From: Streptomyces sp. KL109B
GTDB taxonomy: Bacteria > Actinomycetota > Actinomycetes > Streptomycetales > Streptomycetaceae
Direction: 5' to 3'
Assembly (NCBI RefSeq): GCF_030766935.1
Contig: NZ_JASERL010000003.1
Coordinates: 620,001-684,000, forward strand
DNA length: 64,000 nucleotides
The notes under the pieces are model-generated. The model searched no databases, was not told where the DNA came from, and worked only from the letters and a program-made list of their open reading frames with translations. The position numbers and the translations under genes were made by a program. Of this stretch, positions 17,534 through 27,181 are shown piece by piece (within the stretch, counting starts at the first letter, position 1; every line of letters begins with the position of its first letter).

Positions 17534-17797
17534 TCAAGCGCCTCGGCGTTGCGACGAAGGACCGGACTCGTCGTCCTCGTCCTCGTCGTCGTTGTACATA
17601 TCCGCGTAGCGGGCGTACGGGTCGTCTTCCTCGTCGTCGTCCTCGAAAGGCTCGCCGTTCGGCGGCTGATTCGATACTGGATCCGACGTGGATGCGCCTA
17701 GCTCGTTGGCCAGACGCGACAGGTCAGTCCCGCCGCTGTTGTACTTCAGCTGGCGGGCGACCTTCGTCTGCTTGGCCTTGGCCCGGCCGCGCCCCAT
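17534..17797 (-). CDS. DUF3073 family small acidic protein
   Basis: This is an 87-residue protein whose N-terminus MGRGRAKAKQTKVARQLKY is the hallmark of the actinobacterial DUF3073 family. The first 25 residues are strongly basic, while the C-terminal half is highly acidic (FEDDDEEDDPYARY, then NDDEDEDDES), giving a bipolar, probably disordered protein. No function is established. The basic head could bind nucleic acid (inference). I start at ATG 17797; the frame runs open upstream to 17923 but without family-like residues. It is monocistronic and convergent with purM. Confidence 0.88.
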   Translation of the reverse strand: MGRGRAKAKQTKVARQLKYNSGGTDLSRLANELGASTSDPVSNQPPNGEPFEDDDEEDDPYARYADMYNDDEDEDDESGPSSQRRGA

Positions 17798-18059
17798 GGC
17801 TCGACCCCCTCGGTGATGGGGCTTCATGGCCCCAGAGTCTTGACACGCGTTCATGATCTGGAACGGACTCCCCGCAGGGAGACCGGTCCGTAGGGCTCCC
17901 ACGGTACCTGAGCCCACGCCCATACGGTACGTCGCCCGCAGGACGCGCCTGGGCGCAGGACCAGCGAGAAGCCCTTTCCTCGCTGGTCAGCTGCGATTTT
18001 AACCTCTTCTTGGCGGGCGACCCGCCGGGAGCGTGACGCTCGTTACGCAAGCCGGGGAC

Positions 18060-19145
18060 TCAGCCCCTGCCGCGCGCCTCCGCCATCCGCTGTTCGGCGA
18101 TCCGGTCGGCCGCCGCAGCGGGCGGAATCCCATCGGACTTCGCACGAGCAAAGATGGAAAGTGTCGTGTCGAAGATCTTCGCGGCCTTCTCCTTGCACCG
18201 GTCGAAGTCGAAGCCGTGCAGCTCGTCGGCGACCTGGATCACGCCGCCCGCGTTCACCACGTAGTCCGGCGCGTAGAGGATCCCGCGGTCGGCGAGGTCC
18301 TTCTCGACGCCCGGGTGCGCGAGCTGGTTGTTGGCCGCGCCGCACACCACCTTCGCGGTCAGTACCGGCACGGAGTCGTCGTTCAGGGCGCCGCCCAGGG
18401 CGCAGGGCGCGTAGATGTCGAGGCCCTCCACCTGGATCAGCGCGTCGGTGTCAGCGACGATCCCGACCTCCGGGTGCCGCTCGGCGATCTGCCGCACGGA
18501 CTCCTCGCGGACATCGGTGATCACGACCTCGGCGCCGTCCTCCAGGAGGTGCTCGACGAGGTGGTGGCCCACCTTGCCGACGCCCGCGATGCCGACCGTG
18601 CGGCCGCGCAGCGTCGGGTCGCCCCACAGGTGCTGGGCGCTGGCCCGCATGCCCTGGAAGACGCCGAAGGCGGTGAGGACCGAGGAGTCGCCGGCGCCGC
18701 CGTTCTCGGGCGAGCGTCCCGTGGTCCAGCGGCACTCGCGCGCGACGACGTCCATGTCGGCGACGTACGTACCGACGTCGCACGCGGTCACGTACCGGCC
18801 GCCGAGCGAGGCCACGAACCGGCCGTAGGCGAGCAGCAGCTCCTCGCTCTTGATCTTGTGCGGGTCGCCGACGATCACGGCCTTGCCGCCGCCGTGGTCG
18901 AGCCCGGCCATGGCGTTCTTGTACGACATCCCGCGCGCGAGGTTCAGCGCGTCGGCGACGGCCTCTTCCTCGGTGGCGTACGGGTAGAAGCGGGTGCCGC
19001 CGAGGGCGGGGCCCAGGGCGGTGCTGTGGAGGGCGATGACGGCCTTGAGGCCGCTGGCCCGGTCCTGGCAGAGGACGACCTGCTCATGGCCCCCTTGTTC
19101 CGAGTGGAAGAGGGTGTGCAGGACATCGCCGGTCACATTGGTCAC
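18060..19145 (-). CDS. vdh: Valine/leucine dehydrogenase (Vdh)
   Basis: This 361-residue NAD-dependent branched-chain amino acid dehydrogenase deaminates valine, leucine and isoleucine to 2-oxo acids. In Streptomyces this supplies branched acyl-CoA starters for fatty acids and polyketides. The amino-acid binding block [10 protein letters not shown] (about 48-57) and catalytic K88 in [10 protein letters not shown] are present, and the Rossmann loop is [12 protein letters not shown]. The GTG start at 19145 has GGGGAG eight bases upstream. Streptomyces vdh is known to be induced by valine and repressed by ammonium and glucose. It lies divergent from the next gene with a 212-base spacer. Confidence 0.95.
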   Translation of the reverse strand: MTNVTGDVLHTLFHSEQGGHEQVVLCQDRASGLKAVIALHSTALGPALGGTRFYPYATEEEAVADALNLARGMSYKNAMAGLDHGGGKAVIVGDPHKIKSEELLLAYGRFVASLGGRYVTACDVGTYVADMDVVARECRWTTGRSPENGGAGDSSVLTAFGVFQGMRASAQHLWGDPTLRGRTVGIAGVGKVGHHLVEHLLEDGAEVVITDVREESVRQIAERHPEVGIVADTDALIQVEGLDIYAPCALGGALNDDSVPVLTAKVVCGAANNQLAHPGVEKDLADRGILYAPDYVVNAGGVIQVADELHGFDFDRCKEKAAKIFDTTLSIFARAKSDGIPPAAAADRIAEQRMAEARGRG

Positions 19146-19357
19146 TGTGGTGACTCCCCAGTACGTAGCGGCGGTTGAACGGAATCCCGTGCGGGTGGCG
19201 GGCGTCCGAGGTGGTGCGTGAGCAAGAGATTAGAGCGTGGACGGGACCGCCACGGCCGCAGTGCCGAGGATCACTCTCTCGCGCCGCGTCACAGGCCGGT
19301 GACCGAGTGGGACGATGGGCAGTGTTTTCCAGCCGGTGGGCGGGGGAGGGAGCAGCC

Positions 19358-20227
19358 GTGTCCAAGGTGTCTTCGGTGACCGTCCCGTACACGGCCTATC
19401 TGCGTGTGTACGAGCCCCTCGCGGCTTTCCCGCAGCCCGAGCGCGGCCATTGGGAGCGCTACGCGAAGCGCGAGCGGCTCCCCTCCTATCAGGACGAATT
19501 GCGCCGTTCTTTGGCCGATCTGCTGCCCACGCCGCCGGTGCCCGTTCCGGTGCACGAGAGCGACGACGCGTTTGTGATCGCGATCGACGGGGTGGTGTGC
19601 GTCTGCCCGTGGCGCACCCGGCTGCGCGGCTGGCAGGCCCTGGACGAGCTGCCGGGCGAGCTGCCGCCCACGGTCCTGGACGCGGCGATCCCCCCGGTGC
19701 TGCGCCGGCAGTCCACCGCCGACTACGAGCGCTGGCTGGAGCGCAATCCGGACGCCCGGCCCTGGATCCGTACGTCGACGTGGCAGGTGCCGATCAACTG
19801 GTTCGTGCTCGTCTCGGACGAGGAGCGGGAGTACGAGCAGAAGAGCGACGACGAGGACGAGGCGGCCGGCGCGGGCGTCGGCGTCCCGCGGCTTCGCTAT
19901 CGCACGCCCATGGTGCAGGCCAGGCGCCGGGTCGCGCGCGGCCTCAAGGCGCTGAAGGACACGATCGAGGAAGGCCCGCTGATCGACGGCCTGGTAGATG
20001 TGGGGCGTTGGCTCGAGGAGTTCCACCCTCGTTCGTACGTCGAGCTCGACTACGGCGGACTCGTGCACACGCTGCCGCAGGACTTCCTGGAGGAGGACCA
20101 CTCCGCGGCGGACGTCGCCGAGGGAATCGCGGCGCTGCGCTCCGGTGACGGGGACGGCGCGGGCGAGGCGTACGCGAGGCTTGTGGAACGCTGGCGGTCG
20201 GCTCGGGACCGGCAGTTCGCCAACTGA
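19358..20227 (+). CDS. Conserved hypothetical protein
   Basis: This 289-residue cytoplasmic protein is recognised as a Streptomyces-conserved gene between vdh and bldC, but no characterised domain is apparent. The N-terminal SVTVPYTAYLRVYEPLAAFP and central TSTWQVPINWFVLVSDEERE are conserved-looking. An acidic insertion (KSDDEDEAAG) lies near residue 170, and a helical C-terminus (DVAEGIAALRSGDGDGAGEAYARL) ends the protein. The GTG at 19358 follows a strong GGGGGAGGGAG ribosome-binding site. There are no membrane segments. A hairpin at 20345 may end its transcript. Confidence 0.75.
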   Translation: MSKVSSVTVPYTAYLRVYEPLAAFPQPERGHWERYAKRERLPSYQDELRRSLADLLPTPPVPVPVHESDDAFVIAIDGVVCVCPWRTRLRGWQALDELPGELPPTVLDAAIPPVLRRQSTADYERWLERNPDARPWIRTSTWQVPINWFVLVSDEEREYEQKSDDEDEAAGAGVGVPRLRYRTPMVQARRRVARGLKALKDTIEEGPLIDGLVDVGRWLEEFHPRSYVELDYGGLVHTLPQDFLEEDHSAADVAEGIAALRSGDGDGAGEAYARLVERWRSARDRQFAN

Positions 20228-20702
20228 ACGCCCTCATCCATCCCTTAGGGACCTACGTCCCGATCCGGGCGTTTGCCTCAAGCGTGATGGACGGCACTTA
20301 ACTGGACCTTGCGCCCATCACCCCTCCTCGTGGCAAAATAGGACAAGGAGCCCGGGGAGGGCTCCTTCCGTCCAACTAAGTCCAACCAAGGGCGGATTAC
20401 TCAGCATTGCACTGCCGCTGGGGGGTCTGATGGCTCCTGATCGCTCTGTGACTGATCGTCACTGTGGCGTGACTGTCCGCTATGGCACGGTCCATCGGCA
20501 TCCGTCGCTGATGAACACCTGGGAGGGCAATTCCATCGGTTTGGCCGACGAGGCTGGACGGATGGTGTAGTTGTAGTGCCGAGGACAAGCCGTTCGTCCT
20601 ATAACCGACTCGACTCGCGTCCGCCATTTCGGGCAACGCGGGTCAAGGTGCAGAATTTAGAGGAATGAACCGAGAAGGTTCGGTTCTCCGAGGAGGCCGC
20701 TC
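20228..20702. promoter_or_regulatory. Long bldC upstream region
   Basis: 475 bases with no gene. A hairpin AAGGAGCCC...GGGCTCCTT (20345-20367) may terminate the upstream gene. It is followed by the direct repeat GTCCAACTAA/GTCCAACCAA at about 20370. Just before bldC, GAACCGA...TCGGTTC forms a 7-bp stem (20667-20686) directly upstream of the GAGGAGG ribosome-binding site (20690-20696), so it lies in the mRNA leader. Confidence 0.55.
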
Positions 20703-20909
20703 ATGACCGCTCGCACCCCTGATGCCGAGCCGCTGCTGACCCCGGCTGAGGTCGCCACGATGTTCCGCGTCGACCCCAAGACGGTCACGCGCTGGGCGAA
20801 GGCTGGCAAGCTCACGTCGATTCGTACGCTCGGCGGACACCGCCGCTACCGCGAGGCCGAGGTCCGCGCTCTGCTTGCGGGCATTCCGCAGCAGCGCAGC
20901 GAGGCCTGA
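20703..20909 (+). CDS. bldC: BldC developmental regulator
   Basis: This 68-residue MerR-type single-domain DNA-binding protein delays and coordinates entry into aerial development in Streptomyces. The winged-helix core LLTPAEVATMFRVDPKTV, then TRWAKAGKLTSIRTLGGHRRY, is the BldC signature. BldC binds direct repeats cooperatively as head-to-tail oligomers. The ATG at 20703 is six bases after GAGGAGG. A textbook terminator follows at 21066. The long leader suggests layered control. Confidence 0.97.
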   Translation: MTARTPDAEPLLTPAEVATMFRVDPKTVTRWAKAGKLTSIRTLGGHRRYREAEVRALLAGIPQQRSEA

Positions 20910-21065
20910 GGCACCGCATTACGCAGCAATACGGGCGTTTTCGGGCCCCCCAACCCGTGACTCGCCCACCCCTAGCTCCACTCGACGCGGGTCCTGCCCC
21001 AACAGGCCCCCTTCTTCCGAAGGTCCGCTGAGGCGTCATCTCAACAGCATCACGGAAGCGTCATC

Positions 21066-21105
21066 GATCGCGCTGGACTCCGCCGGGTCCAGCGCGATCT
21101 TTTTT
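21066..21105 (+). terminator. Strong intrinsic terminator after bldC
   Basis: GATCGCGCTGGAC pairs with its complement GTCCAGCGCGATC across an eight-base loop, followed by TTTTTT. It is the best canonical terminator in the window. Confidence 0.9.
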
Positions 21106-21422
21106 GTGCGCGCGGGCCGCTGTGCGGTGGGGGTTCGTGTGTGCCCCTGTTGTGTCCCTGTTGTGCCCCTGCGGGTAGTGCAATTGCACATATTAAATTG
21201 AGCCGTTGTAGGGCGGGGGTAAGAAACGGTGTTTCCAAAACAAGTTCGGTGACACCCGTCACACGCCCCGTCACTTGTTGCAGGTGACGCCCTTGCGCTA
21301 ATGGGCGCCGGCGTTGGCCGCAGCTCCTGCCGCGCGGTCGACTCTCCCCAGGCTGCCACCAGTTGAGGGCGCGCAGGGTCGGCTTTGGTCACGCCTTCGG
21401 GGGTCTTTCGTCCCCACTGTGC
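21106..21422. other. Gene-poor region between bldC terminator and DUF6274 gene
   Basis: It contains an 11-bp imperfect tandem repeat (GTGCCCCTGTT, GTGTCCCTGTT, GTGCCCCTGCG) at about 21141-21173 and an AT-rich patch with CAATTGCACATATTAAATTG near 21180-21200. Open frames here have poor codon bias. No gene is supported. Confidence 0.5.
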
Positions 21423-21593
21423 TCACGGGCGCTTCCACGGCGCTCCAGGGGCCTTCATGGCGGGCTCCATGGCGAGGCGCAGGAGTTGATGGCAGATGGG
21501 GCAGTGCCGGGTGAGGTGCCGGTAGCCGCTGGCGGCCGCGAGATGGGCGCGCAGCAGCGCGCGGGTTTCGTGCCGTCGCATCGGTGCCGTCAT
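21423..21593 (-). CDS. DUF6274-like small protein
   Basis: This is a 56-residue protein starting MTAPMRRHETRALLRAHL and containing HLTRHCPICHQLLRLAM. The CPxC pair with nearby His residues could bind zinc. The sequence matches my recollection of a small Streptomyces family (DUF6274), of unknown function. The ATG at 21593 follows GGAGG with good spacing. It lies on the minus strand, downstream of tRNA-Asp and its terminator. The short length leaves some doubt, but start, ribosome site and conserved core agree. Confidence 0.65.
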   Translation of the reverse strand: MTAPMRRHETRALLRAHLAAASGYRHLTRHCPICHQLLRLAMEPAMKAPGAPWKRP

Positions 21594-21678
21594 ACGTCCG
21601 CCTCCGCCTCTCCGGCCGGTTCCTCGTTCCGGGGTACCGACCGGGCGCGGGGGAGTCAAGACACGTACACAAGACAGC

Positions 21679-21712
21679 AAGAAGGCCCGCACCGTTCGGT
21701 GCGGGCCTTCTT
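21679..21712 (-). terminator. Terminator downstream of tRNA-Asp
   Basis: AAGAAGGCCCGCACC and its perfect complement flank a GTTC loop, seven bases from the tRNA 3' end. It ends in TT on both sides. Confidence 0.85.
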
Positions 21713-21718
21713 CTGCTG

Positions 21719-21793
21719 CGGTCCTGACGGGATTTGAACCCGCGGCCTCCACCTTGACAGGGTGGCGAGCACTCCAAACTGCTCCACAGGACC
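21719..21793 (-). tRNA. tRNA-Asp (GTC), copy 1
   Basis: Acceptor GGTCCTG/CAGGACC, anticodon stem CCACC/GGTGG with loop CTGTCAA (GTC), T loop TTCAAAT, discriminator G. 75 bases, identical to the copy at 28536. No CCA is encoded. Confidence 0.97.
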
Positions 21794-21887
21794 TTGATTT
21801 CGCCGCGCTGTACTGCGTTGCGCTGCGAGACAGGACTCTACAGCAGCGCAGGCCGTGCGGTCGAACTCACCGTATGCGGTCGACCGG

Positions 21888-24800
21888 TCACGGAACCTGC
21901 GCGTCGATCGCCTTCACGATCCGCTTGTCCGAGACGGGGTACGCGGTGCCCAGCGCGTGCGCGAAGTAGCTGACCCGCAGCTCCTCGATCATCCACCGGA
22001 TGTCGAGCACCTCCTGCGGCACCGGACGCCCCTGGGGCATCTGCTCCAGCAGCCACAGGTACTCGTCCCGCATCTCGTGGACCTTCTCCATGCGGGTGGT
22101 GTCCCGCTGGACGTTGGTCGGCATCTGCTGGAGGCGGCGGTCGGCCGCGACGAGATAGCGCATCAGGTCGGAAAGCCGCCGCGTGCCGGTCGCGGTGACG
22201 AAGCCCGGCTTCACCAGTTCGTTCAACTGGCCGCGCACGTCCTGGAGGTTGGCGAGCAGCGTCGGGCTCTTCGTGGACTTCAGGCGCCGCTCACAGGCCT
22301 GCCAGGCCGCGAGCACCTGCTGCACCTGGCCGACCGTCCGCACGGTCGTGTCGACGATCTCCGCGCGCACCTTGTCGTAGAGCTTCCGGTACGACTCCTC
22401 GTCCCAGGCGGGGCCGCCGAAGTCGCCGATGAGCTTGTCCGCGGCCGCCATCGCGCAGTCGTCGAAGAGGGCCTGGACGGAGCCGTGCGGGTTGGCGGAC
22501 AGGGCGAGCTTCTGCGGGTTGGTCAGCTTGTCCGAGGCGAACTTGCCAGGATTCACCGGGATGTTGCGCAGGATCAGCCGGCGCGTGCCCTTCCACATGG
22601 CCTGTGCCTGCTCGGCCTCGCTGTCGAAGAGGCGAACTGAGACGGTGCCGCCGGTGTCGCCGTCGTCGACGAGCGCCGGGTAGGCCTTCACCGGCTGGCC
22701 GGCCCGCCGGGTCTCGAAGACCTTCGACAGCGTGCCGACGGTCCAGTCGGTGAGGCCCTTCTGCTCGACCGAGGGGCCGCCCGCGCGCTCGGCCGTCGCC
22801 GCGGCCGCCTTGGAGATGGCCTGCCGGGCCTTCGGCTTCAGCTGGAGCTTCAGCGCCTCCAGGTCCTTGTCCTCGGCGAGCCCCCGGCGCCGCTCGTCGA
22901 CGATCCGGAAGGTGATCTTCAGGTGGTCGGGTACGCGGGTGAGGTCGAAGTCGTCCGGCTGCACCGGGACGCCGACCATGCGCTGGAGCTCGCGCGCGAG
23001 CGTGACCGGCAGCGGCTCCTGGAGGGGGACCGCCCGGTTCAGGAACTCCTTGGCGTAGTTCGGCGCCGGTACGTAGTTCCGGCGGATCGGCTTCGGCAGG
23101 GATCGGATCAACTCGACGACCACGTCCTCGCGCAGGCCCGGGATCTGCCAGTCGAAGCCCTCGTCGGTGACCTGGTTGAGCACCTGGAGCGGGATGTGGA
23201 CCGTGACGCCGTCCGCGTCCGCGCCCGGCTCGAACTGGTACGTCACCCGGAACTTGAGCCCGCCCTGGCGCCAGGAGTCCGGGTAGTCGTCCTTGGTGAT
23301 CGCCTCGGCCGACTCCCGGATCAGCATCGAGCGCTCGAAGTCGAGGAGTTCGGGCTCCTCGCGCTTCTTGTGCTTCCACCAGGAGTCGAAGTGGGCGCCG
23401 GACACGACGTGTTCGGGGACCCGCTGGTCGTAGAAGTCGAAGAGGGTCTCGTCGTCGACGACGATGTCGCGGCGGCGGGCCCGGTGCTCCAACTCCTCGA
23501 CCTCGGTGAGGAGTCTGCGGTTGTCCGCGTAGAACTTGTGGTGCGTGCGCCAGTCGCCCTCGACCAGGGCGTTGCGGATGAACAGCTCGCGGCTGACCTC
23601 GGGGTCGATGCGGCCGTAGTTCACCTTGCGCTGCGCGACGAGCGGGACGCCGTACAGGGTCACCTTCTCGTACGCCATCACCGCCGCCTGGTCCTTCTCC
23701 CAGTGCGGCTCGCTGTAGGTGCGCTTGAGGAGGTGCTCGGCGAGCGGCTCGACCCACTCGGGCTCGATCTTCGCGTTCACGCGCGCCCACAGGCGCGAGG
23801 TCTCCACCAGCTCCGCCGACATCACGAAGCGCGGCGGCTTCTTGAAGAGGGCCGAGCCCGGGAAGATCGCGAACTTGGCGCCCCGGGCGCCGAGGTACTC
23901 GTTGCGGCCGCGATCCCGGCCCGCCTGCTTGGGGTCCTTCTGCGTGGATTCCTTGCCCGCGGCGGAGCCGCTATTGGACACAGCCTTCACGTCCTTCATG
24001 CCGATGTGCGAGAGCAGACCGGACAGGAGGGAGACGTGGACGGAGTCGCCGGCCGCGTCCTGGTCGTTGAGATGGATGCCCATCTGCTTCGCGACCGTTC
24101 GCAACTGCGTATAGATGTCCTGCCACTCACGGATGCGCAGGAAGTTCAGATACTCGCGCTTGCACATCCGGCGGAAGGCCGATGAGCCGAGCTCGCGCTG
24201 CTGTTCGCGTACGTAGCGCCACAGGTTCAGGAAGGCGAGGAAGTCGCTCGTCTCGTCCTTGAAGCGGGCGTGCTGCTGGTCGGCCTGCGCCTGCTTCTCC
24301 TGCGGGCGCTCGCGCGGGTCCTGGATGGACAGGGCCGCGGCGATCACCATGACCTCGCGTACGCAGCCGTTCTTGTCGGCCTCCAGGACCATGCGGGCCA
24401 GGCGCGGGTCCACGGGGAGCTGGGCGAGCTTGCGGCCCTGCTGCGTGAGCCGTTTGCGTACGTCCTTCTGCTTCGGGTCCAACGCGCCCAGTTCCTGGAG
24501 CAGTTGGACGCCGTCGCGGATGTTGCGGTGGTCCGGCGGGTCGATGAAGGGGAACTTCTCGATGTCGCCGAGGCCCGCCGAGGTCATCTGGAGGATGACG
24601 GAGGCCAGGTTCGTACGGAGGATCTCCGCGTCCGTGAACTCGGGGCGGGCGAGGAAGTCGTCCTCCGAGTACAGGCGGATGCAGATGCCGTCGGACGTAC
24701 GGCCGCAGCGGCCCTTGCGCTGGTTGGCGCTGGCCTGGCTGACCGGCTCGATGGGCAGGCGCTGCACCTTGGTGCGGTGGCTGTAGCGGGAGATGCGGGC

Positions 24801-25925
24801 CGTGCCGGGATCGATGACGTACTTGATGCCGGGGACCGTCAGGGACGTCTCCGCGACGTTCGTGGCGAGGACGATCCGTCTGCCCGTGTGGCGCTGGAAG
24901 ACGCGGTGCTGTTCGGCGTGCGAAAGCCGCGCGTAGAGGGGGAGGACTTCCGTGAACTTGTACTTCTTCTTCTCCAGCGCGTCCGCCGTGTCGCGGATCT
25001 CGCGCTCGCCGGAGAGGAAGACGAGGATGTCGCCCTCGCCCTCGCGCTGCAGTTCCTCCACCGCGTCCGTGATCGCGGTGATCTGGTCGCGGTCGGCGTC
25101 GTCCGAGTCCTCTTCCAGGAGCGGCCGGTAGCGCACCTCCACCGGGTACGTACGGCCGCTGACCTCGACGATCGGGGCGTCCCCGAAGTGCCGGGAGAAG
25201 CGCTCCGGGTCGATGGTCGCGGAGGTGATGACGACCTTGAGGTCCGGGCGCTTGGGCAGCAGTTGAGCGAGATAGCCGAGCAGGAAGTCGATGTTCAGCG
25301 ACCGCTCGTGGGCCTCGTCGATGATGATCGTGTCGTACGCGCGCAGCTCGCGGTCCGTCTGGATCTCGGCGAGCAGGATGCCGTCCGTCATCAGCTTCAC
25401 GAACGTCGAGTCCTGGTCGACCTGGTCCGTGAACCGGACCTTCCAGCCGACCGCCTCGCCCAGCGGCGTGTGCAGCTCGTCGGCGACGCGCTCGGCGACC
25501 GTACGGGCCGCGATCCGGCGGGGCTGGGTGTGGCCGATCATGCCGCGCACGCCGCGGCCGAGGTCGAGGCAGATCTTCGGGATCTGCGTGGTCTTTCCCG
25601 ATCCGGTCTCACCGGCGACGATCACGACCTGGTGGTCGCGGATCGCGTCGGCGATCTCGTCCTTCTTCTGGCTGACCGGGAGCTGCTCGGGGTACGTGAC
25701 GTCGAGGGCGGCGCGGCGCTCGCGACGGACGTCGGTGCGCGCGGCGGACTTCTCGGCCTCCGCGTCGATCTCGGCGAGGACGGCGGCGCGGGCCTCCGGC
25801 TTGCGGATCTTGCGGGCACCTTCGAGCCTGCGCCCGAGCCGGTGCTCGTCGCGCAGGGACAGCTCGGACAGCCGCCGCGCTACGGCGGCGAACTGATCGG
25901 CGGCGGGGGCAGGCTGCGTAGACAT
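21888..25925 (-). CDS. hrpA: ATP-dependent RNA helicase HrpA
   Basis: This 1345-residue DEAH-box RNA helicase is full length for the HrpA family. Walker A GETGSGKTTQ lies at 105-114, GHTQPRRIAA at about 131-140, DEAH at 203-206, SAT at 235-237, and motif VI in KGRCGRTSDG. The HA2 and OB-fold regions follow, and the long C-terminal half is the DUF3418 domain typical of bacterial HrpA. HrpA is linked to mRNA processing and, in E. coli, to rescue of stalled or collided ribosomes. The ATG at 25925 begins MSTQPAPAADQF. It is transcribed leftward alone; tRNA-Asp lies 94 bases beyond its stop. Confidence 0.95.
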   Translation of the reverse strand: MSTQPAPAADQFAAVARRLSELSLRDEHRLGRRLEGARKIRKPEARAAVLAEIDAEAEKSAARTDVRRERRAALDVTYPEQLPVSQKKDEIADAIRDHQVVIVAGETGSGKTTQIPKICLDLGRGVRGMIGHTQPRRIAARTVAERVADELHTPLGEAVGWKVRFTDQVDQDSTFVKLMTDGILLAEIQTDRELRAYDTIIIDEAHERSLNIDFLLGYLAQLLPKRPDLKVVITSATIDPERFSRHFGDAPIVEVSGRTYPVEVRYRPLLEEDSDDADRDQITAITDAVEELQREGEGDILVFLSGEREIRDTADALEKKKYKFTEVLPLYARLSHAEQHRVFQRHTGRRIVLATNVAETSLTVPGIKYVIDPGTARISRYSHRTKVQRLPIEPVSQASANQRKGRCGRTSDGICIRLYSEDDFLARPEFTDAEILRTNLASVILQMTSAGLGDIEKFPFIDPPDHRNIRDGVQLLQELGALDPKQKDVRKRLTQQGRKLAQLPVDPRLARMVLEADKNGCVREVMVIAAALSIQDPRERPQEKQAQADQQHARFKDETSDFLAFLNLWRYVREQQRELGSSAFRRMCKREYLNFLRIREWQDIYTQLRTVAKQMGIHLNDQDAAGDSVHVSLLSGLLSHIGMKDVKAVSNSGSAAGKESTQKDPKQAGRDRGRNEYLGARGAKFAIFPGSALFKKPPRFVMSAELVETSRLWARVNAKIEPEWVEPLAEHLLKRTYSEPHWEKDQAAVMAYEKVTLYGVPLVAQRKVNYGRIDPEVSRELFIRNALVEGDWRTHHKFYADNRRLLTEVEELEHRARRRDIVVDDETLFDFYDQRVPEHVVSGAHFDSWWKHKKREEPELLDFERSMLIRESAEAITKDDYPDSWRQGGLKFRVTYQFEPGADADGVTVHIPLQVLNQVTDEGFDWQIPGLREDVVVELIRSLPKPIRRNYVPAPNYAKEFLNRAVPLQEPLPVTLARELQRMVGVPVQPDDFDLTRVPDHLKITFRIVDERRRGLAEDKDLEALKLQLKPKARQAISKAAAATAERAGGPSVEQKGLTDWTVGTLSKVFETRRAGQPVKAYPALVDDGDTGGTVSVRLFDSEAEQAQAMWKGTRRLILRNIPVNPGKFASDKLTNPQKLALSANPHGSVQALFDDCAMAAADKLIGDFGGPAWDEESYRKLYDKVRAEIVDTTVRTVGQVQQVLAAWQACERRLKSTKSPTLLANLQDVRGQLNELVKPGFVTATGTRRLSDLMRYLVAADRRLQQMPTNVQRDTTRMEKVHEMRDEYLWLLEQMPQGRPVPQEVLDIRWMIEELRVSYFAHALGTAYPVSDKRIVKAIDAQVP

Positions 25926-26072
25926 ACGTCCCCAAGGATCTCACCTCGACGAAACGCGTGGCGACCGGTTTTGCGGGCGGTGCGGCGGGCCCGCCCGGAG
26001 GCGTGGGCCCGGTGGACGAGTCGGGACCTTCGTCCGGATGTAGTCCGCTTATGTGTGGCTTAACGTGCGGAT

Positions 26073-27170
26073 ATGTCGCAGACGCCCGATGGGTCCGGAT
26101 CACACGACGCGCACCCGCCGCACGGCGCGCACGGGCGCCCGCTGAGCGGGGCCGAGCGCTGGGCCGGCTTCAAGCGGTCGCCGTTCCTTCCGGCGTGTGT
26201 GCTCGTCCTCATCCTGGCCGCGGCGGCGGCCCTCTTCGCCGGTTCGTACACGTACTCCATGGCGAACCCGACGCCGCACCACATCCCGACCGGGGTCACC
26301 GGGGAGCACGACGCCGCGCGGCGCAGCGCGTTCGTCGGGGCGATGGAGAAGGCGCTCGACGCCCAGCTCGACCTCAAGGTGTACGACTCCCCGCAGGCGG
26401 CCCGCGACGCCCTCGACGCCCAGAAGATCTACGCGGTCTTCGACGTGCGGGACAACGGCGCCCGGGTCCGCCTCGACGTCTCCGGAGCCTCCGGCGTCAC
26501 CGTCGCCCAGGTCTTCGCCGAGGCGGCGCCCCCGGTGAGCAAGGCGACCGGCATCCCGGTGTCGGTGAAGGACGTGAACCCGCTGCAGGGCGGGGATCCG
26601 CGCGGCCTGACGATCTTCTACATCACGCTCGCCGCCGTGATCATCGGCTTCGTCGGCGCGATCCAGCTCAGCGTGCACGCGCGCGGCCTCAACCCGGCCG
26701 AGCGGATCGCCTTCACGATCGCGTACGCGCTGCTCGGCGGGTTCGCGGTAGCGGCGGTCGCGGACTGGGGCCTGGGGGCGGTGGATCTGCCCTTCGCCGA
26801 GTCGTGGCTGATCCTGGCGCTGACGATGTTCACCTGCGGCATGGTCTTCACGATGTTCAACACGTTCTTCCACCGCTGGGCGATGATCCCGACGTGGGGC
26901 CTGCTGGTGCTGCTCGGCAACCCGGCCTCCGGCGGCGCGGTGGCGCCTCCGCTGCTGCCCACGGTCATCGGCCGCCTCGGCCAGTGGCTGCCGCCGGGCG
27001 CCTCGTACAACGCCCAGCACACGGCGGTCTACTTCCAGGGCAACCAGCACGCCTTCCCGTTCCTGGTCCTGGCCGGCTGGTCCGTGGTGTCGTGCGCCCT
27101 GTTCTGGTTCTGGCGGCACAGGCATCCGGGCGGGCGGGGCACCGGGCCGTTGCACGCGGCGGCGGTGTGA
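26073..27170 (+). CDS. DUF3533/ABC-2-like integral membrane protein
   Basis: This 365-residue membrane protein has one N-terminal transmembrane segment (about 35-57), an extracytoplasmic domain of about 145 residues, then five C-terminal membrane segments (about 205-350). This layout, and the GNPASGGAVAPPLLPTVIG block followed by WLPPGASYNA, are typical of the YhgE/Pip-DUF3533 group related to ABC-2 permeases. These proteins are often phage-receptor-like or efflux-associated; no substrate is known. It is divergent from hrpA with about 147 bases between, and convergent with the ArsR gene. Start ATG 26073. Confidence 0.82.
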   Translation: MSQTPDGSGSHDAHPPHGAHGRPLSGAERWAGFKRSPFLPACVLVLILAAAAALFAGSYTYSMANPTPHHIPTGVTGEHDAARRSAFVGAMEKALDAQLDLKVYDSPQAARDALDAQKIYAVFDVRDNGARVRLDVSGASGVTVAQVFAEAAPPVSKATGIPVSVKDVNPLQGGDPRGLTIFYITLAAVIIGFVGAIQLSVHARGLNPAERIAFTIAYALLGGFAVAAVADWGLGAVDLPFAESWLILALTMFTCGMVFTMFNTFFHRWAMIPTWGLLVLLGNPASGGAVAPPLLPTVIGRLGQWLPPGASYNAQHTAVYFQGNQHAFPFLVLAGWSVVSCALFWFWRHRHPGGRGTGPLHAAAV

Positions 27171-27181
27171 GGCGGGGCTGA

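Noticed and set aside
20345..20367. Hairpin considered as a riboswitch element for bldC
   Set aside because: A simple 9-bp stem-loop more than 330 bases upstream, better explained as a terminator of the preceding gene.
21036..21392. 118-residue minus-strand frame downstream of bldC
   Set aside because: It runs through the bldC terminator and an AT-rich patch, with no ribosome site and non-coding codon use.
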